From: Planosporangium sp963837285
Lineage (GTDB): Bacteria; Actinomycetota; Actinomycetes; Mycobacteriales; Micromonosporaceae
Length of the DNA: 64,000 nt
Assembly (NCBI GenBank): GCA_963837285.1
Contig: CAWIMS010000005.1
Location: 186,001-250,000, forward strand
Direction: 5' to 3'
Position numbers and translations under genes: made by a program. The notes under the pieces are model-generated. The model was not told the origin of the DNA, did not search any database, and saw only the letters and a program-made list of their open reading frames with translations. This document shows, piece by piece, positions 36,001-45,185 of the stretch; the first letter of the stretch is position 1, and each line of letters begins with the position of its first letter.

Positions 36001-37392
36001 TCAGCCGACCAGGAGCTTGACGGCGGCGGTCAGCTCGGCCAGGCCCTTGCGCGCGTCGGCGAAGAACATGCCGGTCTTCGGGTCGCTGTACAGCTCGTTG
36101 TCGATCCCGGCGTACCCGTGGCCCATCGACCGCTTGATGACGATGACGCTCCTGGCCCGGTCGACGTCGAGGATCGGCATCCCGGACACCGGGTTGCCGG
36201 GCCGGCGGGCGGCCGGGTTGACCACGTCGTTGGCCCCGATGACCAGGGCGACGTCGGCACGGGGGAACTCCTGGTTCGCCTCGTCCATCTCCTTGAGCTG
36301 CGCGTACGGTACGTTCGCCTCGGCCAGCAGCACGTTCATGTGGCCCGGCATCCGCCCGGCGACCGGGTGGATCGCGTAGGTCACCTCGACTCCGCGCGCT
36401 TCCAGCAGGTCGGCCAGTTCCCGTACCTCGTGCTGGGCCTGGGCGGCGGCCAGCCCGTACCCGGGCACGATGACCACCTTGCTGGCGTACGCGAGTTGGA
36501 TGGCGGCGTCGTCGGCGGCCACCGCGCGCACCTGGGCGCCGGCACCCACCACCGCGGATGGCTCGTCGCCGGTACCGAAGCCACCCATCACGATGTTGAC
36601 CACGGACCGGTTCATCGCGTCGGCCATCAGCTTGGTGAGGATGCCGCCGGACGCGCCGACGAGCGCACCGGCGATGATGAGCACGCTGTTGCCGATGACG
36701 AAGCCGGCCATCGCCACGGCCGTCCCGGTGAACGCGTTGAGCAGCGAGATGACGACCGGCATGTCGGCGCCGCCGATCGGCATCACCATGGCGATACCGG
36801 AGACGAGCGCGGCGACGGCCACCACGGCGAGCGCCCAGACACCACCGCGGCCGGTCGCGACCAGCGCCGCGCTGCCGAACGTCACGAGGGCGAGGAGCGC
36901 GTTGACCACACGGGCGCCTGGGAAGACCACGGGCCGGCTGGCCACGATGCCCTGGAGCTTGCCGGAAGCAATGAGCGAGCCGGAGAAGGTGACCGCTCCG
37001 ATGATGACATCGAGCGCGATGGCAACCGCGGTGCCGCCGGACGCCTCGCCGACCCGAGCGAAGTCGTGCACCGCGACCAGGGCCGCCGCGCCCCCGCCGA
37101 CCGCGTTGAACAGGCTGACCAGTTGCGGCATGGCGGTCATCGTCACGGTACGCGCGAGGTACCAGCCGGCGGTCGTGCCGACCACGGCGCCGCTGGCGAG
37201 CACGATCCACCCGGTCGTGGACACGGTTCCGGAGTCGACAACGAGGAGCAGGGTGGCCGTGACCGCGGCGGCCATGCCGGTCGCCGACAGCGTGTTGCCG
37301 CGCCGGGCGGTCAGCGGGGAGTTCATCAGGTGCAGCCCGAGCACGAAGCACGTCGCGGCGGCGAGGTATACGAGGTGAACCACGGTGGTCAT
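36001..37392 (-). CDS. pntB: NAD(P) transhydrogenase subunit beta
   Basis: A 463-residue membrane subunit from ATG 37392. Membrane helices fill residues 1-260. The NADP-binding domain III follows, with VVIVPGYGLAAAQAQHEVRE, YAIHPVAGRMPGHMNVLLAE, VALVIGANDVVNPAARR and VIVIKRSMGHGYAGIDNELY, the expected motifs. With PntA it couples proton entry to hydride transfer from NADH to NADP+. It is the last gene of the operon and its start overlaps the previous stop (ATGA). Confidence 0.92.
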   Translation of the reverse strand: MTTVVHLVYLAAATCFVLGLHLMNSPLTARRGNTLSATGMAAAVTATLLLVVDSGTVSTTGWIVLASGAVVGTTAGWYLARTVTMTAMPQLVSLFNAVGGGAAALVAVHDFARVGEASGGTAVAIALDVIIGAVTFSGSLIASGKLQGIVASRPVVFPGARVVNALLALVTFGSAALVATGRGGVWALAVVAVAALVSGIAMVMPIGGADMPVVISLLNAFTGTAVAMAGFVIGNSVLIIAGALVGASGGILTKLMADAMNRSVVNIVMGGFGTGDEPSAVVGAGAQVRAVAADDAAIQLAYASKVVIVPGYGLAAAQAQHEVRELADLLEARGVEVTYAIHPVAGRMPGHMNVLLAEANVPYAQLKEMDEANQEFPRADVALVIGANDVVNPAARRPGNPVSGMPILDVDRARSVIVIKRSMGHGYAGIDNELYSDPKTGMFFADARKGLAELTAAVKLLVG

Positions 37393-37676
37393 CGGGCACC
37401 TCCCGCCTTGTCGCGGCTACGGAACATGGCGAGCATCCGGTTGGTCACTACGTAGCCGCCGACGACGTTCATGGCGGCGAAGGCGGCGGCGATGAACGCC
37501 AGCGCGTACCCGAGGAGGTTGTCCGCGGTGACGGCGACGAGCATGGCGCCGACCAGCACGATGCCGTGGATCGAGTTGGCCGCCGACATCAACGGCGTGT
37601 GCAGGGTGGCCGGCACCTTGCTGATGACCTCGAAGCCGACCAGCAGGCTGAGCAGGAAGATGGTGAGGTCGGTCAT
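37389..37676 (-). CDS. pntA2: NAD(P) transhydrogenase subunit alpha part 2 (membrane segment)
   Basis: A 95-residue protein from ATG 37676 that forms the small membrane part of a split alpha subunit: three helices, including LTIFLLSLLVGFEVISKVPATLHTPL cut in the usual place, SAANSIHGIVLVGAM and the end VVTNRMLAMF. Split PntA is normal in actinobacteria. It overlaps both neighbours by four bases, so the three subunits are made together. Confidence 0.9.
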   Translation of the reverse strand: MTDLTIFLLSLLVGFEVISKVPATLHTPLMSAANSIHGIVLVGAMLVAVTADNLLGYALAFIAAAFAAMNVVGGYVVTNRMLAMFRSRDKAGGAR

Positions 37677-38809
37677 GGCTGATTCCGATCCAGGAGAGCA
37701 GGATGGACAACCGCCCCGCTGTATGTGATCAGGACGCCGGCCACGACCTCGTCGTCGCGGTCGACGGTCAGTTCGCCGCCGCGCACCAGCGAACCCAGCA
37801 GCGCGACGATGTTGCGGCTGTACGCGGCCGACGCGGCGGCGGCCATCGTGGACGGTAGGTTGTCCGCGCCGATCACGGTGACGCCGTTGTCGGTGACGAC
37901 CGTCTGCCCCGGCTGCGAGCCGGCGACGTTGCCGCCGAGCGGACCGGCGGCCAGGTCGACGATGACCGATCCGGGCCGCATCGCCTTCACCGCTTCGTCG
38001 GTCACCAGGAGGGGCGGGCGATGTCCGGGTACCCGGGCGGTCGTGATGACCACGTCGTGCCGGGCGACCTGTTCGGTCAGCTTCGCCTGCTGTGCCTGCC
38101 GCTCGTCGTCGGTCAGCGATCGGGCGTACCCGTCGGTGCCCGCCGCCCCCTCGACGGAGGGCACGTCGAGGAACTCGGCGCCGAGAGATTCGATCTCGCC
38201 ACGGGCGGCCGGCCGCACGTCGTAGCCGCGCACGATGGCGCCCAGCCGGCGGGCGGTGCCGATCGCCTGAAGGCCGGCGACGCCGGCCCCGAGGACGAGC
38301 ACCTCCGCCGGCCGGGCGGTGCCTGCGGCCGTGATGAGCATCGGGAAGTAGCGTTCGAACGCGTTCGCGGCGACCAGTACCGCCTTGTAGCCGGCGACGT
38401 TCGCCTGCGAGGTGAGGGCGTCCATCGCCTGCGCGCGGGCGAGGGTACGCGGGATCTCGTCGAGGCTCAGCGCGGTCACGCCGGCCGCCGCCAGCCGCGC
38501 GGTGTAATCGGGGTCGAGCCGGGGCGCCAGCATCCCGACGAGTGCCTGTCCACTGTGGAGTAGGTCCGGGTCGACCCGGCCGACGGACAGCACCACCCCG
38601 GCCCGGCGGTACAGCTCGCCGGCGGTGACCATGTCCGCGCCGGCGTCCGCGTACGCGCTGTTGCCGAACCAGGCCCGATCGCCCGCGTCGACCTCGACCA
38701 GCACCGCGCAACCGGCGGCGATCAACCGGCGTACCCCGTCGGGCACCAGGGCGACCCGCCGCTCCCCCGCCGCGTCCTCGCGCCGTACCCCTACCGTCAA
38801 CGTCGTCAT
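37673..38809 (-). CDS. pntA1: NAD(P) transhydrogenase subunit alpha part 1 (NAD-binding)
   Basis: A 378-residue soluble subunit from ATG 38809 with GGAGGATC upstream. It has the alanine-dehydrogenase/PntA fold: VGVRREDAAGERRVALVPD at the N-terminus, SQANVAGYKAVLVAA, the NAD Rossmann loop VLVLGAGVAGLQAIGTARRLGA (about 166-187) and VITTARVPGHRPPLLV. It donates hydride from NADH to PntB. Placed directly after a ferredoxin/FAD oxidoreductase gene, it links that pathway to NADPH/NADH balance. Confidence 0.92.
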   Translation of the reverse strand: MTTLTVGVRREDAAGERRVALVPDGVRRLIAAGCAVLVEVDAGDRAWFGNSAYADAGADMVTAGELYRRAGVVLSVGRVDPDLLHSGQALVGMLAPRLDPDYTARLAAAGVTALSLDEIPRTLARAQAMDALTSQANVAGYKAVLVAANAFERYFPMLITAAGTARPAEVLVLGAGVAGLQAIGTARRLGAIVRGYDVRPAARGEIESLGAEFLDVPSVEGAAGTDGYARSLTDDERQAQQAKLTEQVARHDVVITTARVPGHRPPLLVTDEAVKAMRPGSVIVDLAAGPLGGNVAGSQPGQTVVTDNGVTVIGADNLPSTMAAAASAAYSRNIVALLGSLVRGGELTVDRDDEVVAGVLITYSGAVVHPALLDRNQP

Positions 38810-40437
38810 GACGATCCTCCGGTCTGCTCGGGAACCATCTCGATGGCACCGGCCGGGCACTCCGCGACGCACAGGCCGCAGCCCTTGCAGTAGTCGTAGT
38901 CGATCTCGAATCCGTTGCCCGGGCCGAGCTTGCGGATCGCGTTGTCCGGGCAGACGCCGTAGCAGTTGTCGCACTCGAAGCAGTTGCCGCACGACAGGCA
39001 CCGGCGCGCCTCGAAGAGCGCGGTCGACTCGTCCAGGTCGCCGACGACCTCGTCGAATGTGGACACCCGGCGGGCCGCCGCCAGTTGCGGGGCCACGGTG
39101 GCCGGCGCGTCCGCGTAGTACCAGGTGTTGAGCTTGTCGAAGGTCGCCGGTTTGGCCGGCGGACCGGCGTCGGTCGACGAGTCACGCAGGTACGCGTCGA
39201 TGGCGTACGCCGCGTGCCGGCCGTTGCCGATCGCGTTGGTCACGGTCCGTTCGGCCTTGACGATGTCGCCGCCGGCGAAGACACCCGGCCGGCCGGTCAT
39301 CAGGTTCGTGTCGACCTGAACGTCGCCGCCCTCCACCCGTACACCGTCCACACCGGACAGCAGGGACAGGTCGGCCCGCTGGCCGACCGCCAGCACGACC
39401 GCGTCGGCGGGCAGCTCCTCGAACTCCCCGGTCGGCTGCGGGAACCCGGTCTCGTCCAGGCGCATCTTCTCCACGCGTACCCGGTGGTTGTCGAACCCGG
39501 TGATGGTGGACAGCCACCGCACCGTGATGCCTTCGTCGAGCGCCTGCGCGACGTCGATCTCGTGGGCGGGCATCCGCTCCCGGGTGCGCCGGTAGACCAC
39601 GATCGCGTCGGTGGCGCCGATGCGGCGCGCCGACCGGGCGGCGTCCATGGCGGTGTTGCCGCCGCCGTACACCACGACGCGTCGCCCGAGTTGAGGCGGT
39701 TCGCCGTCGGCGACCTGGTGCAGCATCGTGATGGCGTCCACGACCCGGGCCGAGTCGCCGGCCGGGATCTCGGTGCGGTGGCCGATCTGCTGGCCGACCG
39801 CGACGAACACCGCGTCGAACCCGTCCGCCTCGGCGTCCAGGTCGGTGACCGGGTGGCCGAGTTCCAGGCGCACGCCGAGGTCGAGCACCCGCTGGATCTC
39901 AGCGTCGAGAATGTCGCGGGGCAGCCGGTAGCTGGGGATGCCGAAGCGCATCATGCCGCCAGGGCGGTCCCCGGAGTCGCGCACGGTCACGTCGTGGCCG
40001 AGCAGGCGCAGCTGGTACGCGGCGGACAGCCCGGCCGGACCGGCGCCGATGACGAGCACCCGGCGGCCGGACGGGGGCGTATCCACCTCGATCCGCCAGC
40101 CCCGGCGCAGCGCCTCGTCACCGAGAAACCGCTCGACCGCGTTGATGCCGACCGCCTCGTCGAGCTGGCCACGGTTGCAGGCGGTCTGGCACGGGTGATA
40201 GCAGACCCGGCCGATGATGGCCGGGAACGGGTTGACCGTCACGATCTCGCGCCAGGCCCGCTCGTACCCGCCGTCCTCGGCCAGGTACAGCCAGCGCTGC
40301 GGGTCCTGACCCATCGGGCAGGCTTCCGCGCATGGCGGCCGGTTGTGCACGTACACCGGGCGCTCCACCCGCCAGCTTCCGGTGTGGTTGGCCAGGCTCG
40401 ACCCGACGCCGAGCGTGATGGCGAACGGCTTGTTCAT
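38806..40437 (-). CDS. FAD/NAD(P) oxidoreductase (GltD-like) with C-terminal 2[4Fe-4S] ferredoxin domain
   Basis: A 543-residue protein from ATG 40437. It has an N-terminal Fe-S site of the GltD family (CAEACPMGQDP, CYHPCQTACNRGQ), an FAD loop VLVIGAGPAGLSAAYQL near 127, and an NADPH loop VVVYGGGNTAMDAARSARRIG near 260. The C-terminus holds CLSCGNCFECDNCYGVCP and CKGCGLCVAECPAGAIEM, two clusters resembling the delta subunit of pyruvate:ferredoxin oxidoreductases. It therefore probably takes electrons from the alpha-beta-gamma oxidoreductase encoded just upstream and reduces NAD(P)+ directly. Confidence 0.87.
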   Translation of the reverse strand: MNKPFAITLGVGSSLANHTGSWRVERPVYVHNRPPCAEACPMGQDPQRWLYLAEDGGYERAWREIVTVNPFPAIIGRVCYHPCQTACNRGQLDEAVGINAVERFLGDEALRRGWRIEVDTPPSGRRVLVIGAGPAGLSAAYQLRLLGHDVTVRDSGDRPGGMMRFGIPSYRLPRDILDAEIQRVLDLGVRLELGHPVTDLDAEADGFDAVFVAVGQQIGHRTEIPAGDSARVVDAITMLHQVADGEPPQLGRRVVVYGGGNTAMDAARSARRIGATDAIVVYRRTRERMPAHEIDVAQALDEGITVRWLSTITGFDNHRVRVEKMRLDETGFPQPTGEFEELPADAVVLAVGQRADLSLLSGVDGVRVEGGDVQVDTNLMTGRPGVFAGGDIVKAERTVTNAIGNGRHAAYAIDAYLRDSSTDAGPPAKPATFDKLNTWYYADAPATVAPQLAAARRVSTFDEVVGDLDESTALFEARRCLSCGNCFECDNCYGVCPDNAIRKLGPGNGFEIDYDYCKGCGLCVAECPAGAIEMVPEQTGGSS

Positions 40438-41432
40438 GACGGCTCCTCGACAGGTGCGTACCGGTCGATGTTACGGTCGGCGATGGCCTGGACGGTCGCG
40501 ATGACGTCGTCGCGGCGGGTCGGTTCGAACAGGTGCTTGTACCGGCTCTGGATCCGCAGGTACTCCTCGACCGGCACGCGCCGGCGGATCGGGCGGACTC
40601 TGGTCACGTCGCCGTGCTCGGCCTCGATGACCGGGAACAGGCCGCTCTCGATCGCCAGCCGGGCCACCCGGATCGTGTCGCACGACGCGGTCCCCCAGCC
40701 GAGCGGGCACGGCACCAGCACGTGCAGGTAGCGGGCGCCGCGCAGGGTCATCGCGTACTCCACCTTGGCCTCCAGGTCGCGCAGGTCGGCGACGGTGGCG
40801 GTGGCGACGTAAGGGATGCCGTGCGCCATCGCGATGGCCGGCATGTTCTTGCCCTGCCCGAACTGGTTTCCGGGGTGCGGACCGACGGCCGGTGTGGTCG
40901 CCGTGCGCGCGGCCGGTGGGGTGGCACCGGACCGCTGCACCCCGGTGTTCATGTACGCCTCGTTGTCGTAGCAGATGTACAGCACGTCGTCGTTGCGCTC
41001 GAACATGCCCGACAGGCAGCCGAGTCCGATGTCGACGGTGCCGCCGTCACCGCCCTGGCCAACCACCCGGATGTCCTCGTGGCCCTGCGCCTTCAGCGCC
41101 GCCGCGACGCCCGCCGCCACGGCCGGCGCGTTGCCGAACAGCGAGTGCAGCCACGCGACCCGCCACGATGTTTCCGGGTACGGGGTGGAGAAGACCTCCA
41201 GGCAGCCGGTGGCGTTGACGACGATCATCTTGCCGCCGGTGGCGCGCATGGCGGCGTCGAGCACATACCGCGCGCCGAGCGCCTCCCCGCAGCCCTGGCA
41301 GGCCCGGTGGCCCGACGACAGGACGTTGGCACGGCGCTCGTCGGACTGGACCGAGCGCAGCGCCGGGTCCAGCAGCCGGTTGCCGACGGCGAGGCTGCCC
41401 ACCTGGTAGAACTTGATCGGCTGGTACGTCAT
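40434..41432 (-). CDS. porB: 2-oxoacid (pyruvate):ferredoxin oxidoreductase subunit beta
   Basis: A 332-residue TPP-binding subunit from ATG 41432. Cluster and TPP motifs: HRACQGCGEALGARYVLDAA, VNATGCLEVFSTPYPETSWR, GQGGDGGTVDIGLGCLSGM (Mg-TPP site) and CYDNEAYMNTGVQRSGATPP, the typical PorB sequence for pyruvate. A Cys further on (CPLGWGTASCD) fits the fourth cluster ligand. It overlaps its neighbours by a few bases on both sides. Confidence 0.9.
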   Translation of the reverse strand: MTYQPIKFYQVGSLAVGNRLLDPALRSVQSDERRANVLSSGHRACQGCGEALGARYVLDAAMRATGGKMIVVNATGCLEVFSTPYPETSWRVAWLHSLFGNAPAVAAGVAAALKAQGHEDIRVVGQGGDGGTVDIGLGCLSGMFERNDDVLYICYDNEAYMNTGVQRSGATPPAARTATTPAVGPHPGNQFGQGKNMPAIAMAHGIPYVATATVADLRDLEAKVEYAMTLRGARYLHVLVPCPLGWGTASCDTIRVARLAIESGLFPVIEAEHGDVTRVRPIRRRVPVEEYLRIQSRYKHLFEPTRRDDVIATVQAIADRNIDRYAPVEEPS

Positions 41433-42664
41433 CACTGGCCTCCCCGGATGTCCTCGAGCACGTTCTCGGCGGTCGGCCCGGAGCGCCGGACGGCGCCGGC
41501 CCGGGCCAGTTCGCGGTCGACCACGTCGCGGTTGAGGTCCAGGAACGTCAGCGGCTCCAGGTAGCCCGCCTCGGTCTCCAGCAGCATCGTGCGCAGCGAC
41601 GCCGAGGTGATCGGTCGCCCGCCGAGGCCGGCGACCACGGTGTGGCAGAACAGATCCGGTACGGCGGCGCGGACGTCCGGGGTGACGACGCCGCCGACGC
41701 CGGTCGCGAACGCCCGTTCCAGCACCACGACCCGGGTCGCGTCGGCCAGCACGTCCGCGACCTCGTCGAACGGGAACGGCCGGTACGCGGTCAGCCCCAG
41801 GACGCCGATCCGCGCGCCTTCCTCGGCGAGAGCGTCCACGGTGTCCTTGAGCGTCCCCAGTACCGAGCCGAGCGCGATCACCACGGTGTCGGCGCCCTCG
41901 CACCGGTACGGTGTAACGGCGTTGATCCGCCGGCCGACGACCGCCTCCAACTCGGCGGCCAGCCGCGGCAGGACGTCGAGCACCTGGCGCTGGCGGACGT
42001 GCGCGAGATAGCGCACCTCGGTGAACGCCTCCGGGCCGACCATCGCCCCGATCGACACCGGGTCGGCCGGGTCGAGCACCTGGCGCGGCTCGTACCGCGG
42101 CAGGAAGGCGTCCACCTGTGCCTGGCTGGGCAGGTCAACCTCCTCGACCGCGTGGGTGAGCACGAAGCCGTCCATGCAGACCATCACCGGCAACGACAGC
42201 TCCTCGGCCAGCCGGAAGGCGAGCAGGTGCAGGTCGACGGCCTCCTGGTTGTTCTCGGCGTAGAGCTGCACCCAGCCGGAGTCGCGCTGGCTCATCGAGT
42301 CGCTGTGGTCGTTCCAGATGTTGATCGGCGCGCCGATCGCCCGGTTCGCGACCGTCATCACGATCGGCAGGCCGAGCCCGGCCGCGTTGTACAGCGCCTC
42401 CACCATGAACAGCAGGCCCTGGCTGGCGGTCGCCGTGTAGGTGCGGGCACCCGCCGCGGAGGCACCGATCGCCAGCGACATCGCGCCGAACTCGCTCTCC
42501 ACGTTGACGTACTCGCACGGCGCCAGCGCCCCGGTCTTCACCAGCTCGCTGATCGCCTCGACGATGTGGGTCTGCGGCGAGATCGGGTACGCCGGAACCA
42601 CCTGCGGCCGACACAGCGCGACCGCCTCGGCCACCGCGCGCGAGCCCTCGATCTGCTTACGCAT
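41432..42664 (-). CDS. porA: 2-oxoacid (pyruvate):ferredoxin oxidoreductase subunit alpha
   Basis: A 410-residue subunit; ATG 42664 (MRKQIEGSRAVAEAVALCRP) is preferred over the upstream frame. PorA motifs: VVPAYPISPQTHIVEAISEL, EYVNVESEFGAMSLAIGASA, TYTATASQGLLFMVEALYNA and DSMSQRDSGWVQLYAENNQE. The C-terminal part forms the partner domain for CoA and the beta subunit. It starts seven bases inside the gamma gene's end. Confidence 0.9.
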   Translation of the reverse strand: MRKQIEGSRAVAEAVALCRPQVVPAYPISPQTHIVEAISELVKTGALAPCEYVNVESEFGAMSLAIGASAAGARTYTATASQGLLFMVEALYNAAGLGLPIVMTVANRAIGAPINIWNDHSDSMSQRDSGWVQLYAENNQEAVDLHLLAFRLAEELSLPVMVCMDGFVLTHAVEEVDLPSQAQVDAFLPRYEPRQVLDPADPVSIGAMVGPEAFTEVRYLAHVRQRQVLDVLPRLAAELEAVVGRRINAVTPYRCEGADTVVIALGSVLGTLKDTVDALAEEGARIGVLGLTAYRPFPFDEVADVLADATRVVVLERAFATGVGGVVTPDVRAAVPDLFCHTVVAGLGGRPITSASLRTMLLETEAGYLEPLTFLDLNRDVVDRELARAGAVRRSGPTAENVLEDIRGGQ

Positions 42665-43202
42665 GGCTGACCTCACTCTCCGCGCCCACGATCTGGTACG
42701 CCGCACGTGCCGCGGCGATGTTGCCGGCCGCGACGCGTTCGGTGAACCGGCCGCGGATCGCGGCGATCACCGACTCCAGCCGCAGCCGGCCGGTCGCCGC
42801 GGCGAAGCCACCCAGTAGCGCGGCGTTGGGCACCGGCCGTCCGATGTGGCGTAGTGCCAGCTCGGTGGCCGGCACCGTGAAGGCGCCGTCGAGCACCTCA
42901 GCCCCGTCCGGAGCGTTGATCAGGACCTTGCCGCCGGGACGCAGGCCAGCCAGCACGTCGACGTGCCCGAGCAGCGTGGCGTCCTGGATGATCACGAAGT
43001 CCGGTGCGACGACCGGCTCCCGGGTCCGGATCGGCCGGTCGTCGATGCGGCAGAAAGCCGCCACCGGCGCCCCGGTGCGCTCCGAGCCGAAGCTCGGAAA
43101 CGCCTGGGCGTAGTGGCCTTCGGTGAACGCGGCGACCGACAGCAGCTCAGCCGCCGTCACCACGCCCTGACCGCCACGCCCGTGAATTCGTATCTGGAAC
43201 AT
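42657..43202 (-). CDS. porG: 2-oxoacid (pyruvate):ferredoxin oxidoreductase subunit gamma
   Basis: A 181-residue subunit from ATG 43202. The signature MFQIRIHGRGGQGVVTAAEL opens the protein, followed by AQAFPSFGSERTGAPVAAFCRI, and the end matches PorG. This is the first oxidoreductase gene behind the CBS-BON gene, with order gamma-alpha-beta; the delta (ferredoxin) subunit is replaced by the C-terminal ferredoxin domain of the FAD protein at 38806. Confidence 0.9.
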   Translation of the reverse strand: MFQIRIHGRGGQGVVTAAELLSVAAFTEGHYAQAFPSFGSERTGAPVAAFCRIDDRPIRTREPVVAPDFVIIQDATLLGHVDVLAGLRPGGKVLINAPDGAEVLDGAFTVPATELALRHIGRPVPNAALLGGFAAATGRLRLESVIAAIRGRFTERVAAGNIAAARAAYQIVGAESEVSHA

Positions 43203-43231
43203 GCCAATCCCCCTACCGGCCTCCTGCCGGC

Positions 43232-43909
43232 TCATGCCGGCTGGACGTAGAACCGGTCCAGGTCGTCGTGCCGGTAGGTCATCCGGTTGATCACGTCGAT
43301 CACGCCGTCGACCCGCGCCACCACAACAGCCGCGGTCTCGACCGCGGACCGGTTGGCCACTTGGCCGGTGAGCGTGACCACGCCTTCGTCCGCCTCGACC
43401 CACACCTGACCCACGTCCACACCGGGCACCAGCTGGATGTCGCGTCGCACATCGTCGACGATCTCGGCGCCGGTGCGCAGAAAGACCTTCAGCAGGTCGT
43501 GGCGGGAGACGATGCCGATCAGCCGGCCGGCCAGATCGACCACCGGCAGCCGCTTGATGCCGGCGTCTTCCATGCGCTTCGCGGCGACGACGACCGGAGT
43601 GACATCCAGGGCGGTGACCGCGGGAGCGGTCATCAGCTCGCGGGCAATCTCCCCGCCGGCCTTCTCCCTGGCCCACCGGATCTTGCGTCCCTCGAACAGC
43701 CGGGAACCCGAGGTGTCACCGGCCAGCTCCATCTTCGGAAGCAGATCCGCCTCCGACACCACACCGATGACGAGCCCCCCGCCGTCGACAACCGGCACCG
43801 CGCTCACGTTCTGTTCCTCGAGCACATCGACGATCTGCCGGAACGGCGTGTCCTCTGCCACCGAAACCACGTCGCGGGTCATCACGTCCGCGACCTTCCG
43901 CCTACTCAT
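43232..43909 (-). CDS. CBS-pair protein with C-terminal BON domain
   Basis: A 225-residue cytoplasmic protein from ATG 43909 with GGAGG upstream. Two CBS motifs (VADVMTRDVVSVAEDTPFRQ; ARELMTAPAVTALDVTPVVV) form an adenine-nucleotide-sensing pair. Residues 150-215 are a BON domain (VWVEADEGVVTLTGQVANRS). M. tuberculosis Hrp1 (Rv2626c) is a DosR-regulated CBS protein without BON. As first gene of the pyruvate oxidoreductase-transhydrogenase run, with a box 79 bp upstream, it may sense energy state for that pathway. Confidence 0.85.
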   Translation of the reverse strand: MSRRKVADVMTRDVVSVAEDTPFRQIVDVLEEQNVSAVPVVDGGGLVIGVVSEADLLPKMELAGDTSGSRLFEGRKIRWAREKAGGEIARELMTAPAVTALDVTPVVVAAKRMEDAGIKRLPVVDLAGRLIGIVSRHDLLKVFLRTGAEIVDDVRRDIQLVPGVDVGQVWVEADEGVVTLTGQVANRSAVETAAVVVARVDGVIDVINRMTYRHDDLDRFYVQPA

Positions 43910-43988
43910 GACGTGCCTCCTCTCCTTCTCGCCTCGAAGCTATGGCCGGCGATCGATCGCGAGCAGAGGCGATCGGCCCGCGCCGGCC

Positions 43989-44002
43989 GGGACCTTGGGC
44001 TC
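43989..44002. promoter_or_regulatory. DevR-like box for the CBS-por-pnt operon
   Basis: GGGACCTTGGGCTC has an intact left half and a degenerate right half. It is the only candidate upstream of the eight-gene minus-strand operon. A weaker copy, CCGGCCTCCGGCCC (44074), faces the alcohol dehydrogenase gene. Confidence 0.42.
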
Positions 44003-44149
44003 CCGGACGGCCGCACCCGGACGGCAAGTGCCGAACGGCCCGTAGCCGCATCTGCCATTCGGCCCACCTGCTCCCGGCCTCCGGCCCTGATCTCGAAACG
44101 TCGAGCCGGGAAGGGTTGAGCCTGCTACCACTGACGGAGGAGGAACACG

Positions 44150-45160
44150 ATGAAGGCATCGGTGGTAACCAGCTTTGACGCGCCCCTGGCGATCCGCGAC
44201 ATCGCGGTGCCGGTACCCGGCCCCGGCCAGGTGCTCGTGCGGATCGAGGCCAGCGGCCTCTGCCACACGGACATTCACGCGGCGCGCGGCGACTGGCCGG
44301 TCAAGCCCACCCTGCCGCTGGTGCCCGGCCACGAAGGCGTCGGAATCGTCGAGCAGGTCGCGGACGGCGTGACGGAGGTCTCCATCGGCGAACGGGTAGC
44401 CCTGCCCTGGCTGGGGTACGCCTGCGGGATCTGTGACTACTGTGTCAGCGGCCGGGAGACGCTGTGCGAATCCCAGCGCAACACCGGGTACTCGATGGAC
44501 GGCGGGCACGCCGAGTACGCCCTGGGCTATGCCCGGCACGTCGTCAAGGTTCCGGACGGCGTCAGCCCGGTCGAGGCCGCGCCGCTGACCTGCGCCGGTG
44601 TCACCACGTACAAGGCGATCAAGGTCTCCGGGCTGCGCCCCACCGAGCGGGCTGCCATCTTCGGCATCGGCGGGCTGGGGCACCTGGCTCAGCAGTACGC
44701 TCAGATCTTCGGCGCCGACACCATCGCCGTCGACGTCACCGAGGAGAAACTCGCCCTCGCCCGCGAGTTGGGCGCCGCCCACACGGTCGACGCCGCGCAG
44801 ACCGATCCGGTGGCGGCCATCCAGGCGCTCGGGGGCGCCGATGTGGCCGTGGTCCTGGCCGCCAGCCCGACCGTGCTGGAGCAGGCGCACGCCTCGCTGC
44901 GCCGGGGCGGCCGGCTGGTACTGGTCTCGCTGCCGAAGGACAACGTGATGCGGCTGCCGATCTTCCAGACTGTCCTGGGTGGCATCTCGGTCATCGGTTC
45001 GATCGTGGGTACCCGCGCCGACCTCGCCGAGGTGTTCCGGCTGCACGCCGCCGGCCGGACCAGGGTCGAACTGCAGACGCGCAAGCTGGAAGACGTGAAC
45101 GATGCGATCGAGGACGTGCTGGCGGGTAGGGTCACCGCGCGCGTCGTCTTCGAGCTCTGA
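44150..45160 (+). CDS. adhP: Zinc-dependent alcohol dehydrogenase (AdhP-like)
   Basis: A 336-residue medium-chain dehydrogenase from ATG 44150 with GGAGGAG upstream. Catalytic zinc ligands: C in ASGLCHTDIHAARGDW and H-E in VPGHEGVGIVEQV, with a third in AAPLTCAGVTTYKA. The structural zinc has all four cysteines (GYACGICDYCVSGRETLCE). The NAD loop is IFGIGGLGHLAQQYAQIFGAD. It oxidises ethanol or reduces acetaldehyde, giving a fermentative electron outlet next to phosphoketolase. Confidence 0.9.
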   Translation: MKASVVTSFDAPLAIRDIAVPVPGPGQVLVRIEASGLCHTDIHAARGDWPVKPTLPLVPGHEGVGIVEQVADGVTEVSIGERVALPWLGYACGICDYCVSGRETLCESQRNTGYSMDGGHAEYALGYARHVVKVPDGVSPVEAAPLTCAGVTTYKAIKVSGLRPTERAAIFGIGGLGHLAQQYAQIFGADTIAVDVTEEKLALARELGAAHTVDAAQTDPVAAIQALGGADVAVVLAASPTVLEQAHASLRRGGRLVLVSLPKDNVMRLPIFQTVLGGISVIGSIVGTRADLAEVFRLHAAGRTRVELQTRKLEDVNDAIEDVLAGRVTARVVFEL

Positions 45161-45185
45161 CCGCCGAGCGCCCCGAGGAGGCCTC

